64,000 nt of DNA, taken from the NCBI GenBank assembly GCA_015039315.1, contig WIDE01000004.1, positions 62,001 through 126,000 of the forward strand, read 5' to 3'. Origin of the DNA: Clavulina sp. PMI_390. Its lineage: Eukaryota > Basidiomycota > Agaricomycetes > Cantharellales > Hydnaceae. The translations under genes were made by a program, and so were the position numbers. The notes beneath the pieces are model-generated. The model did not search any database. It saw only the letters and a list, made by a program, of their open reading frames with translations, and had not been told where the DNA came from. Positions 11,873 through 24,911 of the stretch are shown here, piece by piece (the first letter of the stretch is position 1; each line of letters opens with the position of its first letter).

Positions 11873-14304
11873 TCAACCAAACATGCCAAGGGCGGGGCTG
11901 GCATATGCCATGGGTTTCATAGGTGGATGCGGCACAGCTTTGAATGTATGATAGTCGACCTCGCCATTGGCGTCGATTCGGACCTGTGAATGAGTCAGTT
12001 CTCTCGTCGTCAGAAGAATAATGACTAACACCAGTCAGAACACTGACATAGGCACCCAGGTTGTTACCCTGGTCGACATAATTGGGAGCAGAGAAGACGG
12101 TGGTGCATAATCCATCGTGTTCCACAGCATATCCGCCCTGGCGCACTTCATGGCTTCTGTAAATGCCCGTTACGCCATTTAGTTCGCACCAGGATCGTGT
12201 TACATCAGGCCCAAACGCAATCCCGACACCCTTAACAATTGTTTAGCTTCCATATAGACGAATATAGAGGAAGAGAAATGCCTTGACTTACTCGCTTCGA
12301 AGGACCTCGGCCTGGAAGTTCTTGGGGATCGGTCCACAACAGCTCGCCTGGCAAACGAAGCATCGCGTTAGAATGCATAACCAAAAGATCTGACAAAGAA
12401 TAGCAATCACTAACACATGAGGCCTTCCTGTCCAGGCTGTCTCCCAAACCGGTCGATGCTTCGAATCTCGTCCAGCGTTACACCGTCGCGCGAGAATAGG
12501 CCTCCATGAACTACAAAGTATCTCTTGAGCCCTTCAGGAGAAAGGATGGAGGGTCTTCCCCATGTCGTTGTTGTCTTCGGGGGCAAACTCGGCGAAACCA
12601 TTGTGGATAGAGGCACTATGAAAGAAGAACCCCTTGGTCATGCGCGCAGTGACATTCTTAGCTATTCTTGACTCACAAGAGGTGAAAACATCGGCAAAGA
12701 GCTAAAAAGGCAGGTGATTAAATGATCCTTGATCAAACAATTGTTAGATAAACTCACGTTGTAGGTTTGCTCTCCATGTTTATGCTTCACTTCACCCTCA
12801 AAACCATAAACCTTGTTCATATCCTTCGCTTCATGGTTTCCTCGATTTAGGCCAACAGATTGCGGGTAGAGCCCTAGTCGACAAAAGGATTCGATGAATG
12901 GGAGCACTGCATTCCACATAGATAGATAAGACTCACACTTGTAGGCCATCAGAGTCAGTATAACCTCCAAAGACCATGAGCCTCGGTCCACGAAATCTCC
13001 GTTGAATAACAAGCAATGGGTATCACTTGGTGGGCCGGTCATGGATAGCAAATTGAGTAGGTCATAGAATTGCCCTTCACTTTCGTGCGTTAGGAATTGA
13101 GCGTGCAACGCGCAAACGAGAACGAGCGTACCATGAGTATCACCAATGATATCACATGTCATTCCCTCTCGTACTGGCATCTCGACGAGCGACGCTTCTT
13201 TCTTCAACACATCGTTGCATCCCAACACGATCTCCCATACAAACCTCTTTGGGAGCTGTTTCCCACTCTTGAACCACTCAAGCATCTCCTCAACGAACTC
13301 CTTCGAAATGCCATATGTAGGTTGCCTCTTGCCTGCAGCGGCTTCTGCTACGATGGGTAGTTTGGGCCCAGCATAGGTCTTGTCCAGGTGGTCACACCCT
13401 CCCTCCTCGATGATTTCCCGGCATCGAATTGCGGCTGGTTTCTCATCACCTACCGCAATGGCCTTGAAGGATAAGGAGCGATCGTTTTTAGGGTCAGATA
13501 CCACGCACACGACCAGAAAATCACGGGCGATCAGGAGCCTGCGACTTACCGCCTCAAACTGTATTCTTCTCAGAAGTTTTGTGGTGGCGTCTAGCTGTGT
13601 CTTGGCAAGCTTATTGGCCGGTTCAAGAGATAGGCACATTTTGAAATCGGGGATGGCAAGCTGAGGTCTAAGGACAGAGAGTTGGCAGAGGGCACGACGA
13701 TAGTACGCCTTGACATATTTAGGGTCAAGCTCGATCGCTCGTGCTACAAGTCGTGAGGGCGGACGATTCGGTGAGTATTTAGGAACAGTAGAAACTCTGG
13801 GTTCGATGGAGGGAAGGGAAGCTCACTGGCATCTTCGATGGCGTATCCATTCTCTTCCAACTTCATACGCGCATAGGCGCCTAAAGTACCCCGGGAATAT
13901 AAGAACCCTCGACTCAAAATGCTTCAGGGAATCACACATACGATTACAAAACAGAGTCGCGTCATATGGGTTGTGGGAAGAGGCTTCCGTGTACAGTTCG
14001 GCAGCCTTCAAGTAGTCGGCGGCTGTTAGACAACCAAAGACATGTAGGAAATGTACAGGAATCTCTGTCAATTGAAAGCCCGTGTGTTAATAATCAAGGA
14101 ATTCCCATTACCCTGGAAGGCTTTGTTTGCATCCGCCTTGACGGCAGCGGCTTTTGCTCGATCCTCATCGGTGATCTGCTCGCGCGGCTTGATATCACCA
14201 ACACTCGGCACTGTGGTGGTGGACGTGGCAGATGATGCCGAGGGTGTAGGAGATGCCGATCGAGAGGAAGAGGAGCCTGCAGAGTCTGACGTTGCGTCTG
14301 ACAT
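11873..14304 (-). CDS. PPT1: serine/threonine protein phosphatase 5 (TPR-PP5)
   Basis: PPP-family phosphatase; yeast Ppt1 and animal PP5 act with Hsp90. After a Ser/Thr-rich N-terminus (about 60 residues), TPR helices follow, including [26 protein letters not shown] joined to [17 protein letters not shown] and the third repeat ending [18 protein letters not shown]. The catalytic domain carries the metal-binding motifs GDTHG, GDFVDRG and [10 protein letters not shown], then [18 protein letters not shown]. The last block is [29 protein letters not shown]. The C-terminal tail ends [17 protein letters not shown], close to the PP5 autoinhibitory tail. The gene is broken by many short introns, and the stop is at 11873. 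Confidence 0.93.
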
Positions 14305-14694
14305 GACGGACGCCTTGTCAACTTGAAGGTTTTGTTTGTTGCTGTCGGGGCCGTTCTTCCCGCTTCCATGGCGAGGTTCTTCGTGCCCCTGGCCCTTTTG
14401 CTTATGAGGGGATCAATGATAGAAGAGGGCTTGGATTTCACCTCACCCATTTAACGAACATAATATAGATTGAAAGCTAATACGTGCTAGTGGATGTATA
14501 CGCCAGGTACAACAGTCAAAACTGTAATAAGGGTGGGTGCAATAATGGGGGGGAAGGGGGACAGAGATGGTGATAGATGCTGTAATGCATAACAATCGGT
14601 CCGTCGTGAGAGAACATGAATACGGAAAACAGGGGCAGTGCATTCAATTTTTTCACCGGCGAGGGTCATCGAAAAAACTAGAAGCCTCGGTTAC

Positions 14695-17600
14695 TCAAGC
14701 TCGAGGGATCTCACTGACAAATGCGATCCACATCTTTTTATCTAGAATACCTTCCACTACGGTCAAGTGAAAAAAAATCACGTCAATACAAAAGATATTT
14801 CTTAGCGAGCCACCGAACTGCTCGATGGGAAGCAAAAGGGTACTCACAGAAACCGTCCAAATTATTCACTATCACATACCGAGTCCCCAGCTTGGTGAAC
14901 ATCTGATGGACAAACTCCAACGGAGAATTTAAAGGCACCATCACAGGCGCGCTATCCATGTAAACAGTAAAGTCATGCATGTCGCGCTCCAAGCCAGCAT
15001 CGATGAGAGAGCTGTAAGAGGACGTCATCACGGAGCTGATGACATGTGGGGCAGCTTGGAATCGGCAGACGGCGGTTGGGTCGTCATCAACAATAGCTGG
15101 AAGTGGGGTGGTAAGCGATTTGTATTGGTGAGAGGGTACTCCGGGCCACGAGCGCATCGGCCGACTCACTAAGCGCATGATCCAGCTCGTTGTTTCCGAT
15201 ATACCCAATTGGCTTGTACAGGCCGTCCTCTTTGATCACGACCGGGAAGCCACCATCTTCCTCTTTGGCGTGTTCGAGCTTCCGGCGAAGCATGCTCACG
15301 GTGGAATCGCGATCAGCACGAATGACATCCACTCGGCTATCAACGACGTCAGCAAGTGTCCGGGAGCCCCAGAGATACTCGTGCTTGCAGTCGAGATATG
15401 GAAGCTGATTCATTCTGGGGAAAACGAGAAGGATAAGTCAGATAAAAAAAAAAAAAAAAAAAAAAGGCTCTCAAACGAAGATACTCAAGGAGCAATTACA
15501 TACTCAGAAACGCAATCATACAGAGGGGTCGGCTTGATAAAGTCCGCCACTGTCTTAGCAACGAGGACCGACACCATGACTGGTACGACGTAGTTCATCG
15601 ATCGTGTAAGTTCAAAGACGATGACAGCCAGTGAGACTGTTGTCCGTGTTACACCACTGAGAGCCGCAGCAGCACCAATCTAGGATCAAAAGTCCGTCAA
15701 ATTGCCGAGAATCAGATATTGAAAGTCCATAAAAGAGAAACGCCAGAAACTTGCTCACCATCGCATATAGCCCAGGAATTACGCAGTTCTTCTCGCCCAC
15801 CTCACGGCACACATCAAACATTGATAATTCAGGACGGTTGTGCTCGAGCCACCTGAGAGAAGAAAACCCCAAACGAAGCACAGAACCTTCATTAGCCACC
15901 AAGCACATCAAACACACGAGTTTCATTCGCCTGCATGCCATTCACCCCTTTCCATGGGAACGCCAAGGCATAAAGCAAGAGGATGACTTACTGGACCAAC
16001 AGCCCGACAATCCTCCCCGCACAAGCCCCCACACCGAGAGTAGGGATGAAGATTCCAGCTGGGACCTTAATTCCGAAGGTAATGGTCACGAGCGCGGCCT
16101 TGATTAAGGCCGCAACCGCGATGGTATTGATCACGGGCATCAGGGGCGAGTTGCGACTAACGCACAGGCCCTCATGCCAATCCCCTTCGTGGCACTCTGC
16201 AAACAGGTTATAGACGAGTTCCGTGCCTCCCATTTTCGTATAGGGGTTGAGGAACGTGAGAAGTGTGGTGAGAAGCGTGATCTAGACAATGAGATCGGAA
16301 ACGGACGCAAGAAAGAACGTGACATCAGATAAGATCATCAAGGGGCAGAAGCACAATTGAGCAGCCAGGTGCCAGAAAGAGGAAAGGCACCCAAGCTGTG
16401 AGAACGGGCAGGTACTCACTCCAACGACTTCCGAAAGCGGATGTTGTTGAATCCACTTGATTGAGCGAACATTCTTGACCCACCAGACATGGGCTATCGT
16501 GGAGTAGCCTCCGTAGAGCCCCTATGTCGTCATTATTGTCAGTGCCGAGCAGGAGAAAGAGCACTGGGCGATCACGTACCCCAAGTAAGCCAAGAAGAAC
16601 GAAGAACCAAAGCTCAAATGCGTGCCAGTCCTAAAACGGCAACAATAAGCACAGATTGTTAGCTCCATTCATTAAAAAAAACCACTGATGGGAAGTGGAG
16701 GGATCTTATTGAGAACCATCGTACCTTATCATACGTAACCTGGAACAGGACCAGTTTACCCGTCCCAAATGGATCGAGGAAGCGAAGTGTTGCAGTGGCG
16801 ATCATTGCACAAAAGAAGCTGGAAAAAAGCCACGAAGCGAAGTGAGTTTCCATCCGAGTGAGGCGGCCTATGCCTCCCACGCGAGCACTATGAAAATGCG
16901 TTGCTTACCTCCGCCACATTACTTTTGCTGGGAAAAAGTAGGAGACTTCCTCTAGTGAGAACAAAACGCCGCCAACTGGCGCACCGAAGGCTACAGCGAC
17001 ACCGGCCGCGCAAGCAGCACTCAGGATCTCTCTGCGCTTGGCTTCAAATGGTAGGTGTAATTAGTATGGGAGACATGATCGGTGCCTGGAGTGAAGAATA
17101 TATGACGCACCTTCATTGGTCTCGTACTTTGTGAACCATCGACTGACAATGTTCCCGATGCAGCTGGCAATGTGGACGAATGGGCCTTCCTTGCCTATTG
17201 AATACCGAACGTGGTAAGTAAAGAAAAAAATAATCCACCGGGCTCCCGAAAGGAAGAAGATCGAAGGCGCGAGATGGCGTACTTACCCAGCGTGAGGCCC
17301 GATGCAACCGATAATGCAAGCCCCACAGACTTGGTGAAAAGCGTCCGGGCTCCGAGATAGCCTCTCATGACGAAGCCTAGCCCACACGAAAATCGAAATC
17401 CCAGGGAGATGGTTATCGCACGAAGCTGACACATGACAAAGAAAGACAACCCAACTCACCACCCAAGATACATTTGAGTTCTGGGATTCCACTGCCCGCA
17501 GCCTATTTAGTCATAGGTAGGCCATAAGCTCCACGGGTAAGGGGACATAGGAAAAAGTAATTACGCACAAAGTAGAGTACTTTGCGTTTCGGCAGCTCGG

Positions 17601-18879
17601 GCCTCGCTCCGCCCTCCTTAGAAGCGGCAATGTACGATGTCGAGTCCGTGCTTGAGACGAAGGACGTGGAAGCCGTCAAGTATATGGTAAGAACTCCGGA
17701 GATAAAAGCAAACGCCAACTAGGGACGAACGACACGGTGGAGCCGGACGTTCAGATAATGAGTGGAAAATCATCTTTTTGACAGATGGGCTTTGACAGTC
17801 CGGTGTGCAAAAAACTTACGGCAAATAGTGCATAAACCCCATACTCCACCATCCATTCTTCGGATTTCGGCCATGTACGAGAGGTATCCAAAGCCTCTGC
17901 CCAAGTTATCCAAGCCTCACACGATGCGGCGACGAGGTGTTGATCCTGGCCAGCGGATTTGAGCGGAGAAACGTTGAAGGGATAAAGAGCCATCACTGGC
18001 AGTGACATATTCGCGAGGGGATTGCGATCAATCCGAGGCCTCGGGCAGCAAAATCGTTCTGCCTTGTACCATCCTGTCGTACAGTAGCCGCCCTTGATGT
18101 CGAACAGCCATTGTTCGAGACGAATGATGCCGAACGCGAGCACGGCAGTGAGGAAGCCGACAATAGAGACAACAATCCAACCTGTACGGATATCAACAAG
18201 TATGGGTGAGTGGCAGAGCAGGTGAAAGTGCTCAAGGTGGACTGGAGCAAAAACTTGTGAAACTTGTAAGTTAAAAGGGTGGTCACCAACCTAGACTGCG
18301 ATCCAAAAGGTTGACCACTCTACCTCTCAACGACCTACGCCTCCGTAAGCTCAGGACGCGGGTGGAATCCTTCACAGCATCATGGAGCCAGTCAATAGAG
18401 GTGAAGGTGGAATAGTAGAAACGGATGCCGTTGATGTAGGTGTTGGTATCCTCCACGTTCTCCTGCAGCGCGCGATCATACCCCTTATGCCGGCGGAATG
18501 AACGCAGCAGCGAATTGCTGTTGGAGACAAAGCTGTCGCGCGGGGGTGCATTAATGGATGCGGAGCTGGGGACCGAGGAGTAGCGCCCGTTGGCCAAGCC
18601 AAAGGCTGAGCGCACGCGAGGCAGCGTGCCATAGTCGCTGATGCCACTGCCAGCTGCACCGGCGTTGGCACTATCCGCCAAACCTGGAAAGAGGGGGGTG
18701 GTTGGGGAGGATCCCTCTGAAAGAGGCCCATCCACAGCAAAAGATGAGGATCGTCGAGCGCGTTTGAACGACATGCGCAATCGACGCGAGACAGGGGCCC
18801 AAGCCGAGTTTGCGCTGGACCTCCTTGACGGTGGCACACCACCTTGCGGATACTCGTCGTCCCCCTCGTCGTGCGACAT
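14695..18879 (-). CDS. GEF1: CLC chloride channel / Cl-/H+ exchanger
   Basis: Membrane transporter of the CLC family, similar to fungal Gef1, which supports vesicle acidification and ion homeostasis. The first exon encodes a cytosolic, Ser/Arg-rich leader of about 198 residues ([14 protein letters not shown]...) ending in [19 protein letters not shown] before the first membrane helix. Selectivity motifs are visible: [16 protein letters not shown] with the gating Glu, and [18 protein letters not shown]. The C-terminal end has two CBS domains, around [24 protein letters not shown] and [21 protein letters not shown], and closes [17 protein letters not shown]. Over 12 introns. The gating Glu favours exchange over channel behaviour. 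The gene symbol is by orthology only. Confidence 0.9.
15444..15465. repeat. A22 homopolymer in a CLC intron
   Basis: Twenty-two consecutive A lie upstream, in the transcript sense, of the CCCCAG acceptor that starts the exon coding NQLPYLD. In the transcript this is a U22 run forming the pyrimidine tract. It is likely length-variable. Confidence 0.95.
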
Positions 18880-19797
18880 GCTTTTAGTAAGTGGGTGGTG
18901 GTGGTGGGGGGATAATTAGGAGCGTTCGCAAATAATATTGCGGATGGGCTGGCAATTCCACCCGACCTTATCAGGCAACCTCTCTGGCGCCGCTAGTTTG
19001 TTCATATTGGGGTGTGACCAAACGCGAGTCCCATTCAAACAAACGGGCCAAACTCGAGCAGACATGCCAGACGTGCTCAAACGTGTCGCAAGGCCTCCAA
19101 GATGATGGGGGAAAGGAAGAACTGCATCGTCTGGTCGCTCTCGGTATTTAACATCCATCCATCAGACTGGCTGTCATGGCCCTTTAGCCATCTCCATATG
19201 TGGTGCTGTAGGCTTGCTCCGGCTTTTCCGAGCTTGGACATTCCAACCAACTTCTCTTCCCATACCAGCTAAGTAACTTCAATTCCCGGGACAGGGCTAG
19301 GTGCGCTTGCCTAGCTCGGTAATTATAAATGGGACGGCCGTTCAAGATTTTCAAAGGTCTACACTCAAGAGAAAGGAGGAACGGACTCGATTTACAGAAG
19401 TATACCATAGAAGGTTGTGTTGCGACGCTATGGCAATAGAGTATAGACGAATATGGACAAACTCGATACAAAGCAGGGCGCATGGTAGAGCATGGGCAAA
19501 GATACGAAATCGCACAGGCTTAACGGCATTTACGCCTGAATGTGACGGGGAACGGGGGAGCGTCAATGGGTGTGATAATGGAGTCAAAAATGGCATGCGT
19601 GAAAGGCTCTCAAAAAAAGCGAACGGGACATAAAAATCGTGAAAAAATTCACTCAACCCTTTCACCAACTCAGCGGAAATCCAAGGAGGGACGCACGACT
19701 GAGTCAGCGAGCGGGGGGTTGCGCATGAACGACCGCATTGAGCAGAGGTGTGTTTCGCACATAAATAATGCCAATGCCTGGAGGCTGCGAAGAATTT
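18880..19797. other. intergenic, promoter side of CLC and 3' side of PWWP gene
   Basis: A 918-bp stretch without a supported gene. Immediately upstream of the CLC start (18890-18912) is a GT-rich stretch on the plus strand (TGGTGGTGGTGGGGGG). The open frames in the rest overlap each other and lack family features. Confidence 0.6.
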
Positions 19798-21364
19798 TTA
19801 CGCGGCAGGAGCAGCTTCAACAGCCGCGGCAGGCTCTGCGGCAGGAGCAGGAGCAGGAGGAGCATCAGCTGGAGCTGCCTCCTTCATCTCTACATCACCG
19901 GCCGGAGCAGGAGTTGCCTCCTTTGCCTCCTCAGCAGCTGGAGCCTCAGCAGCAGCATCGACCTCCATTGTGACATCACCGTTCGTAGCAGGTTCACCTT
20001 CCGCATCGCCGTTCGCGGTCCCAGTAGTGAGCTTGGCCCACTCAGTCAGCAACTTGTTGCTACGTTCACGAATCTTGAACTCGTCATTGTTAGGAATCGC
20101 GTCATCCGCCAACTGGGTCATCTTTTTGATCACTTTGCCTACAGAAATCGTCAGACTTTCTTGGAATCAACACAAAAGCGGGATTAGAGAGCACTCACCG
20201 AGCTTCGAGCTCGACAGCAGCTCCAACGTCATTTGCTCGCCGAATTCTTCAATCGTGGTGAGCTGATCCGAAGCCTTCTTCATATCCTAAGGGAGGAAAA
20301 GGTCGTCAGTAGACGCGCGGATTGCGGAAAATGACTGAGCTTATCACCTCGGCTTTGATAGGATCCTTTTTGCTCAAGAAAGCGCGCTGAAGCTCGTGCC
20401 TCCAGGCTCTGACCTTCTCCGCTTCGGGACTGAGAGCTAGAAATGGCAAAATATGTATCAGTGACGGGAGCAGGGCCTCTTGATAAAAGCCGTTAAAGCA
20501 CTCACGACCATCTTCGTCTTCTTCGTCTCCCTTGGACTTCTTTGCAGGCCGTTCATCGTCCTTCTTCTCGCCAGCCTCCTCGTCACTCTCAATAACTGCA
20601 GCAGAGATGTTGCCATTCTTCTTGCCGCGCTTAGCACCCTTCTTGGGCGTCGGTTCAGCCTTAGGCTTGGCCACTTTGGGTGTAGCGGCTTTCTTGGATG
20701 AGCCGTTTGCCTCTGAGGCGCGTTTCCGCTTCTTACCCACAGAAGCCTTCTCTCCTTCGGCATCCTCGTCGAGCTCGTCGATAGGTGCGTTCTTCGCCGC
20801 CTCTTCAGAGGCCTTTAGGGACTCTTCGTAGGCCGTCTCCCAGTCAGCGGGGTCAAGCGCCGTTTCGTAACCCGTCCGCAGGTCACCTTTCTTGTGGGAG
20901 GGGTCGGCAATGAACGTCTCGATGACAGATTTATCAAGCTTCGACATGACGCTGGCGACGTTCCAGGCACTGGAAAGACCACCAGAGGGAAGTAGAGAGT
21001 GCGGGGAGGAGGAGCGGAAGGCGACAACGCGTGAAGGAGCGCGTTTAGCACGCGAAGAGCCGCGAATATGCTATTAGATACTCACTGTTCACCAGTAGGG
21101 AAGAAGCGCACGCAATAGAACGTGGTTTTGCTGCCCTTTGGTCGATCTTTCTTGACCGAGGAGGGAGCCTTCTCGGGGTCGATGATCTAAACAGCAAACG
21201 TAACGACAAGGGTAACAAAGCGTCCTTTAGAAATGGTCTATTAGGTGATATTTTGGATGGCTCACCCTAGCAGGCCACGGAGGATAACCTTTGACCTTGG
21301 CAAGGACGAGGTCGCCAACTCCGTATGTTGTGGGAGACGAGTCAGACTTTTTGGAACCAGCCAT
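19798..21364 (-). CDS. PWWP-domain chromatin protein with LEDGF/IBD-like helices
   Basis: Nuclear protein likely to read methylated histone through an N-terminal PWWP domain. MAGSKKSDSSPTTYGVGDLVLAKVKGYPPWPAR joins, across the intron after Arg, IIDPEKAPSS, then YCVRFFPTGEHAW (donor at CA, acceptor before T), completing the PWWP beta-barrel. The middle holds Lys/Ala-rich low-complexity sequence (KKRKR and KPKAEPTPKKGAKRGKK, likely nuclear localisation). Next come helices AEKVRAWRHELQRAF, a middle exon about DMKKASDQLTTIEEFGEQMTLELL, then KLGKVIKKMTQL and NDEFKIRERSNKLLTEWAKL. These resemble the TFIIS-N/LEDGF integrase-binding helical bundle. The tail is an Ala/Pro/Glu repeat-rich segment. The start at 21364 is fixed by the PWWP context. 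Confidence 0.87.
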
Positions 21365-21795
21365 CGTAATGAGGTGCTGTAAAGTGCCTATCGAAGCACG
21401 AAATTTATCGTCAGCACGTTGTTTGATGCCGAGGTTAACGTTTCGGTGGACGGACAAACTTGAACACTTGGTGGAGAGAGGTTGTGTCTTTCGACTGAAT
21501 TGGGGCGGGAGGTGCCGAATATAGACGCCCGCCCTTCCCCCTCGACGAGCGTGGAGATCCCGCCGACGACGAGTAGAGCCACCCACAAGGCGACAGAACT
21601 CGAGTATTGTAAACTTTGTTATCATCTCATTGCTTTTGGCCTAGCCTGACCACTCTATTGTCTATGACCAAATGGGCTTGGTTGTGTGGACTGACTCGTC
21701 CCATAAGCCTCCATCCAACGACCCTGAGTGGACCACTACCTATCACGACTGTTCCCAGCGTCCTGTGAATACTGTAGAGTCTTCTAGCGTCCAGA
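21365..21795. promoter_or_regulatory. bidirectional promoter PWWP gene / TOA1
   Basis: A 431-bp divergent intergenic region. No TATA is visible near either start. The TOA1 side is moderately pyrimidine-rich. Confidence 0.5.
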
Positions 21796-22952
21796 ATGTC
21801 CAACAAGATTGTCGTAAGCGTTATTATATCTTCCACTGTCCCACCACCCCACCACTCAGCGCACTTGCCATCATAAGCCAACCGTTTACCGGAGCATCGT
21901 CGATGATGTTATTAGCAACATGAAATCCGAATTCGAGGAATTCGGTATCAGCGAGCATGTGCTGCAGGAACTTCAAAGTGTCAGTCCTCACCACCGCCTC
22001 ACAAGTTGCACCGCTCAAAGTGGCACACGACTTCCCCTCTCTTACCTCTTCCTAATTTTTTTCCTCGATCGCCCATGTCTATGCTATGTAGAAATGGGAG
22101 TCGAAAATCTTGCGATCCAATGTCGCCGAGTTTGAGAAGCCTGGAGCGTCATCATCATCACAGTCTACCCCGCAACCACCGCCGCCACAGCCCACGTCTG
22201 CGACTTACGCAGGCATGCCTCCCCTGCCTCCTCCTCCCCAGCCCCGCTATGCAGAACATCCGCCTCCGCCCCAGCCTCGCTATCAAGACCAGCTGCCTTC
22301 ACTGCCTCAAGCTCCTCCTCTACCGGGGCCACCACCAGGCCCAGGGATGTACACACGACCAGGCGGCTCATACCCTCTGCACCCGAACCAGAATGACCTT
22401 TCTCTGGTACACCTCCATATCTGAACTGCTCGGTGTTCCGAAAAGTAACATATCTTGTTCTTGTAGCCTCGGATACCCCAACTGGACGGGCCTTCAGTTG
22501 CATCCTCGCAAGAAGACGACTCCGAGTCTGACGGTTCTCCTTCGCCTCCTCAGAAATCTGTTCCCCTGCCGTCTGTCAAACGGACCCCTGCTGTTCGTGA
22601 AGATGGCTCAGGTGGAGAGGACGATGATGACGCAAGGATTGGATCTGACCTCGATGACGAATCAGATGACAATGACGACCACGATGATGATGATATCCCT
22701 GGAGGGGCAAAAGTCTTATGCACATATGATCGAGTACGTGCCTCAGTCCTCTTCTGTCGTCAGTGGACGGAACCCTAATTCGGAGCAGGTCCAGCGAGTC
22801 AAAAACAAGTGGAAGTGTGTACTGAAGGATGGGATGGTCCACATTAATGGCAAGGATTATCTGTTCTCAAAATGTACTGGGTAAGTGGCCTCTCCACCCG
22901 ACGAATTTGCACGTTTTAATAGTTTTGCCATTCAAGCGAATTTGAGTGGTAG
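21796..22952 (+). CDS. TOA1: TFIIA large subunit (alpha/beta)
   Basis: General transcription factor subunit that stabilises TBP on promoter DNA. The first exon is MSNKIV. After a short intron comes PTVYRSIVDDVISNMKSEFEEFGISEHVLQELQ, the N-terminal four-helix region. The next exon gives KWESKILRSNVAEFEKP. A Pro-rich linker follows (repeated PPPPQPRY), then an acidic Asp/Glu run (GGEDDDDARIGSDLDDESDDN). The C-terminal beta-barrel is NKWKCVLKDGMVHINGKDYLFSKCTG. A final intron (22881-22935) restores the conserved GEFEW end and stop at 22950-22952; reading straight through would stop after CTG and lose it. All landmarks are intact. Confidence 0.93.
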
Positions 22953-23448
22953 CAGCGAGCCAAGCATTACCCCTCTCCACTACTTGTTTTTTTCATCATT
23001 CTGCTCGTTAGACTGTTATGTGTGCAAACTCCTTTTGTTGGCCTCTTTTGTGCCTTTCACCATCGTCCCATATGCTTTTTTCCCATCCCTCCGTCATTCC
23101 ATCCTTGCAGCGCAATAAATTCCATGACTGTACCTTGTTCCTGAAATCCTGTGATTTATCCTAAAGAAATTAGTACGTTGTCATGATATCAACTGTCCAT
23201 TACGAGAGACTAGTATGATCATTAAGCTCCTGCTTGATCACCTCACCCCTCCAGAATTTGTCCTCACTGAGATTTTGGCTGCATGGAATGACGCTGCTTA
23301 GCTAAGGTTTCGAGATAAGATTTGCCGTGTTGGGTTTGCTCCCACCTTGTCACACAACCGTTCTTTTCCACACCTCAAGGCCTCAGTTGCTGAAGCCCCC
23401 ACGGCTGATAGATTTAGCCTCGACCTAGACTCAAAGGCGGACATCGAT
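22953..23448. other. intergenic / UTR between TOA1 and cystinosin-like gene
   Basis: Two plus-strand genes in tandem, 496 bp apart. The stretch is T-rich and no gene is seen. Confidence 0.55.
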
Positions 23449-24761
23449 ATGTTCAGCTGGCTACAGGCCATCAGCCTACTTTCTGGATGGGGCTATACTG
23501 CAGCTTGGTCGGCGTCTCTTTGGCCGCAAGTTCGTAAGATACTCTCGACTGTCTGCTGAAATCTCCCGAAGGGACCTTTCAGCCTCTCTGTTTCCTAATT
23601 CGTCTTGCCATTGCCCAATGAGCGCTCATGCATTTCATTCGATAGGCGATTCTGAACTACCAACGACAATTCGTCGGCGGCTTATCGATTGACTTCTGTG
23701 TACTGAATTTGCTGGGTCATGGTGCGTTTTTTATGCTCTTCAATGAGTCTATTATCGTGGATTCTCCAGTAGATTAGTTGCTAACACGGTCCACTTTACT
23801 CTTGGTGCTCTGTTGAACAACGGTGCCACGATCTATAGCATCATACGCAACTTATAACCTATCATTCCACTACTCCAAGGCCGTTCGAGACGAATATGAA
23901 CGCCATCACGACGGTCCCAATAACGTTCAGCTCAACGATGTCGCCTTTGGGGTACATGTAAGTTGGAACTTTCTTTTCTCGTCGATCTCAGCAGTGAGAC
24001 TGAACCAACTCTATCACCGTATGCGCGGACCTGAAGGCTACGCTGATGGCGTGCGTCTGGTATATACAGACGTTTTACTATCCACGAGAGCCTGGTCAAC
24101 GAATCTCGACGTTCACACGCAGTGTGATTTCGGCTTATGGCCTGATTGTCCTTATCAACGCATATGCCCTGTTTGTTGCACGTACAGAGTCCCTATATAG
24201 CTTTGTCTATATCCTATCGCTCTTTAAGCTTTACGTATCAGTGGCAAAGTATATCCCTCAAGTGAGCTATGTTCAACTGTATTGCCACCTCGTGACTCAA
24301 ATCTGCTTCCTTTCCTAGGCTTGGGAGAACTACCGACACCAGTCAACCGCTGGGTGGGCGATTTATATGGTTCTGCTAGATTTCAGTGGTGGCGTTCTTT
24401 CCTTGTGCGACTCAGTGTCGTTTTGTGAAGCCGAGAAACATACTCACCAAAACGGTCCTCTCCAGTATCCAGCTCTTCGCTGATGCTATTCGTACCTCCG
24501 ACTGGTCTTCAATATCAGGCAACCCAGCTAAATTGTGAGCTCATCGTCCATTCGTGAACTTGAACTGTTATCTCACCGCCGCCGATTTCATCCAGTGGCT
24601 TGTCTGTTTTGAGCATGATCTTCAACCTTGTTTACCTGATCCAACACTACGTGCTCTATCCTAACCACGATGACGCCCATCTCCGCCCTGCTACAAATAC
24701 TCCAAAACCCCGAGATACGTCACGAGCTCCAGACGAGCGGACTACCTTGCTAGGACCGTGA
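23449..24761 (+). CDS. cystinosin-family PQ-loop transporter
   Basis: Seven-helix lysosomal/vacuolar cystine transporter family (human CTNS, yeast Ers1). The first exon MFSWLQAISLLSGWGYTAAW...SLWPQ carries the first PQ loop, continued after an intron by AILNYQRQFVGGLSIDFCVL. The loop region NVQLNDVAFGVH joins ATLMACVWYIQTFYYPREP across an intron whose acceptor precedes GCTACGCTG. The second PQ loop is VAKYIPQ, split by an intron, then AWENYRHQSTAGWAIYM. The last helices are FGLSVLSMIFNLVYLIQHYVLY, followed by a hydrophilic tail with the acidic/dileucine-like segment DERTTLLGP, typical of vacuolar sorting signals. Seven introns at usual sizes. Function in cystine efflux is by family. Confidence 0.87.
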
Positions 24762-24911
24762 ACGAATCGTATTCATTTCCGGGACACCAATACGAAATAG
24801 TCGGTGAGTATCCTACTCAAGCATCCTGGGAAATATTAATCTAGTCGCATAGGGCGTGTAACAATCCTGTAGATGACACCGAATATAGAATATCTAAATC
24901 CTCATGAGGAT

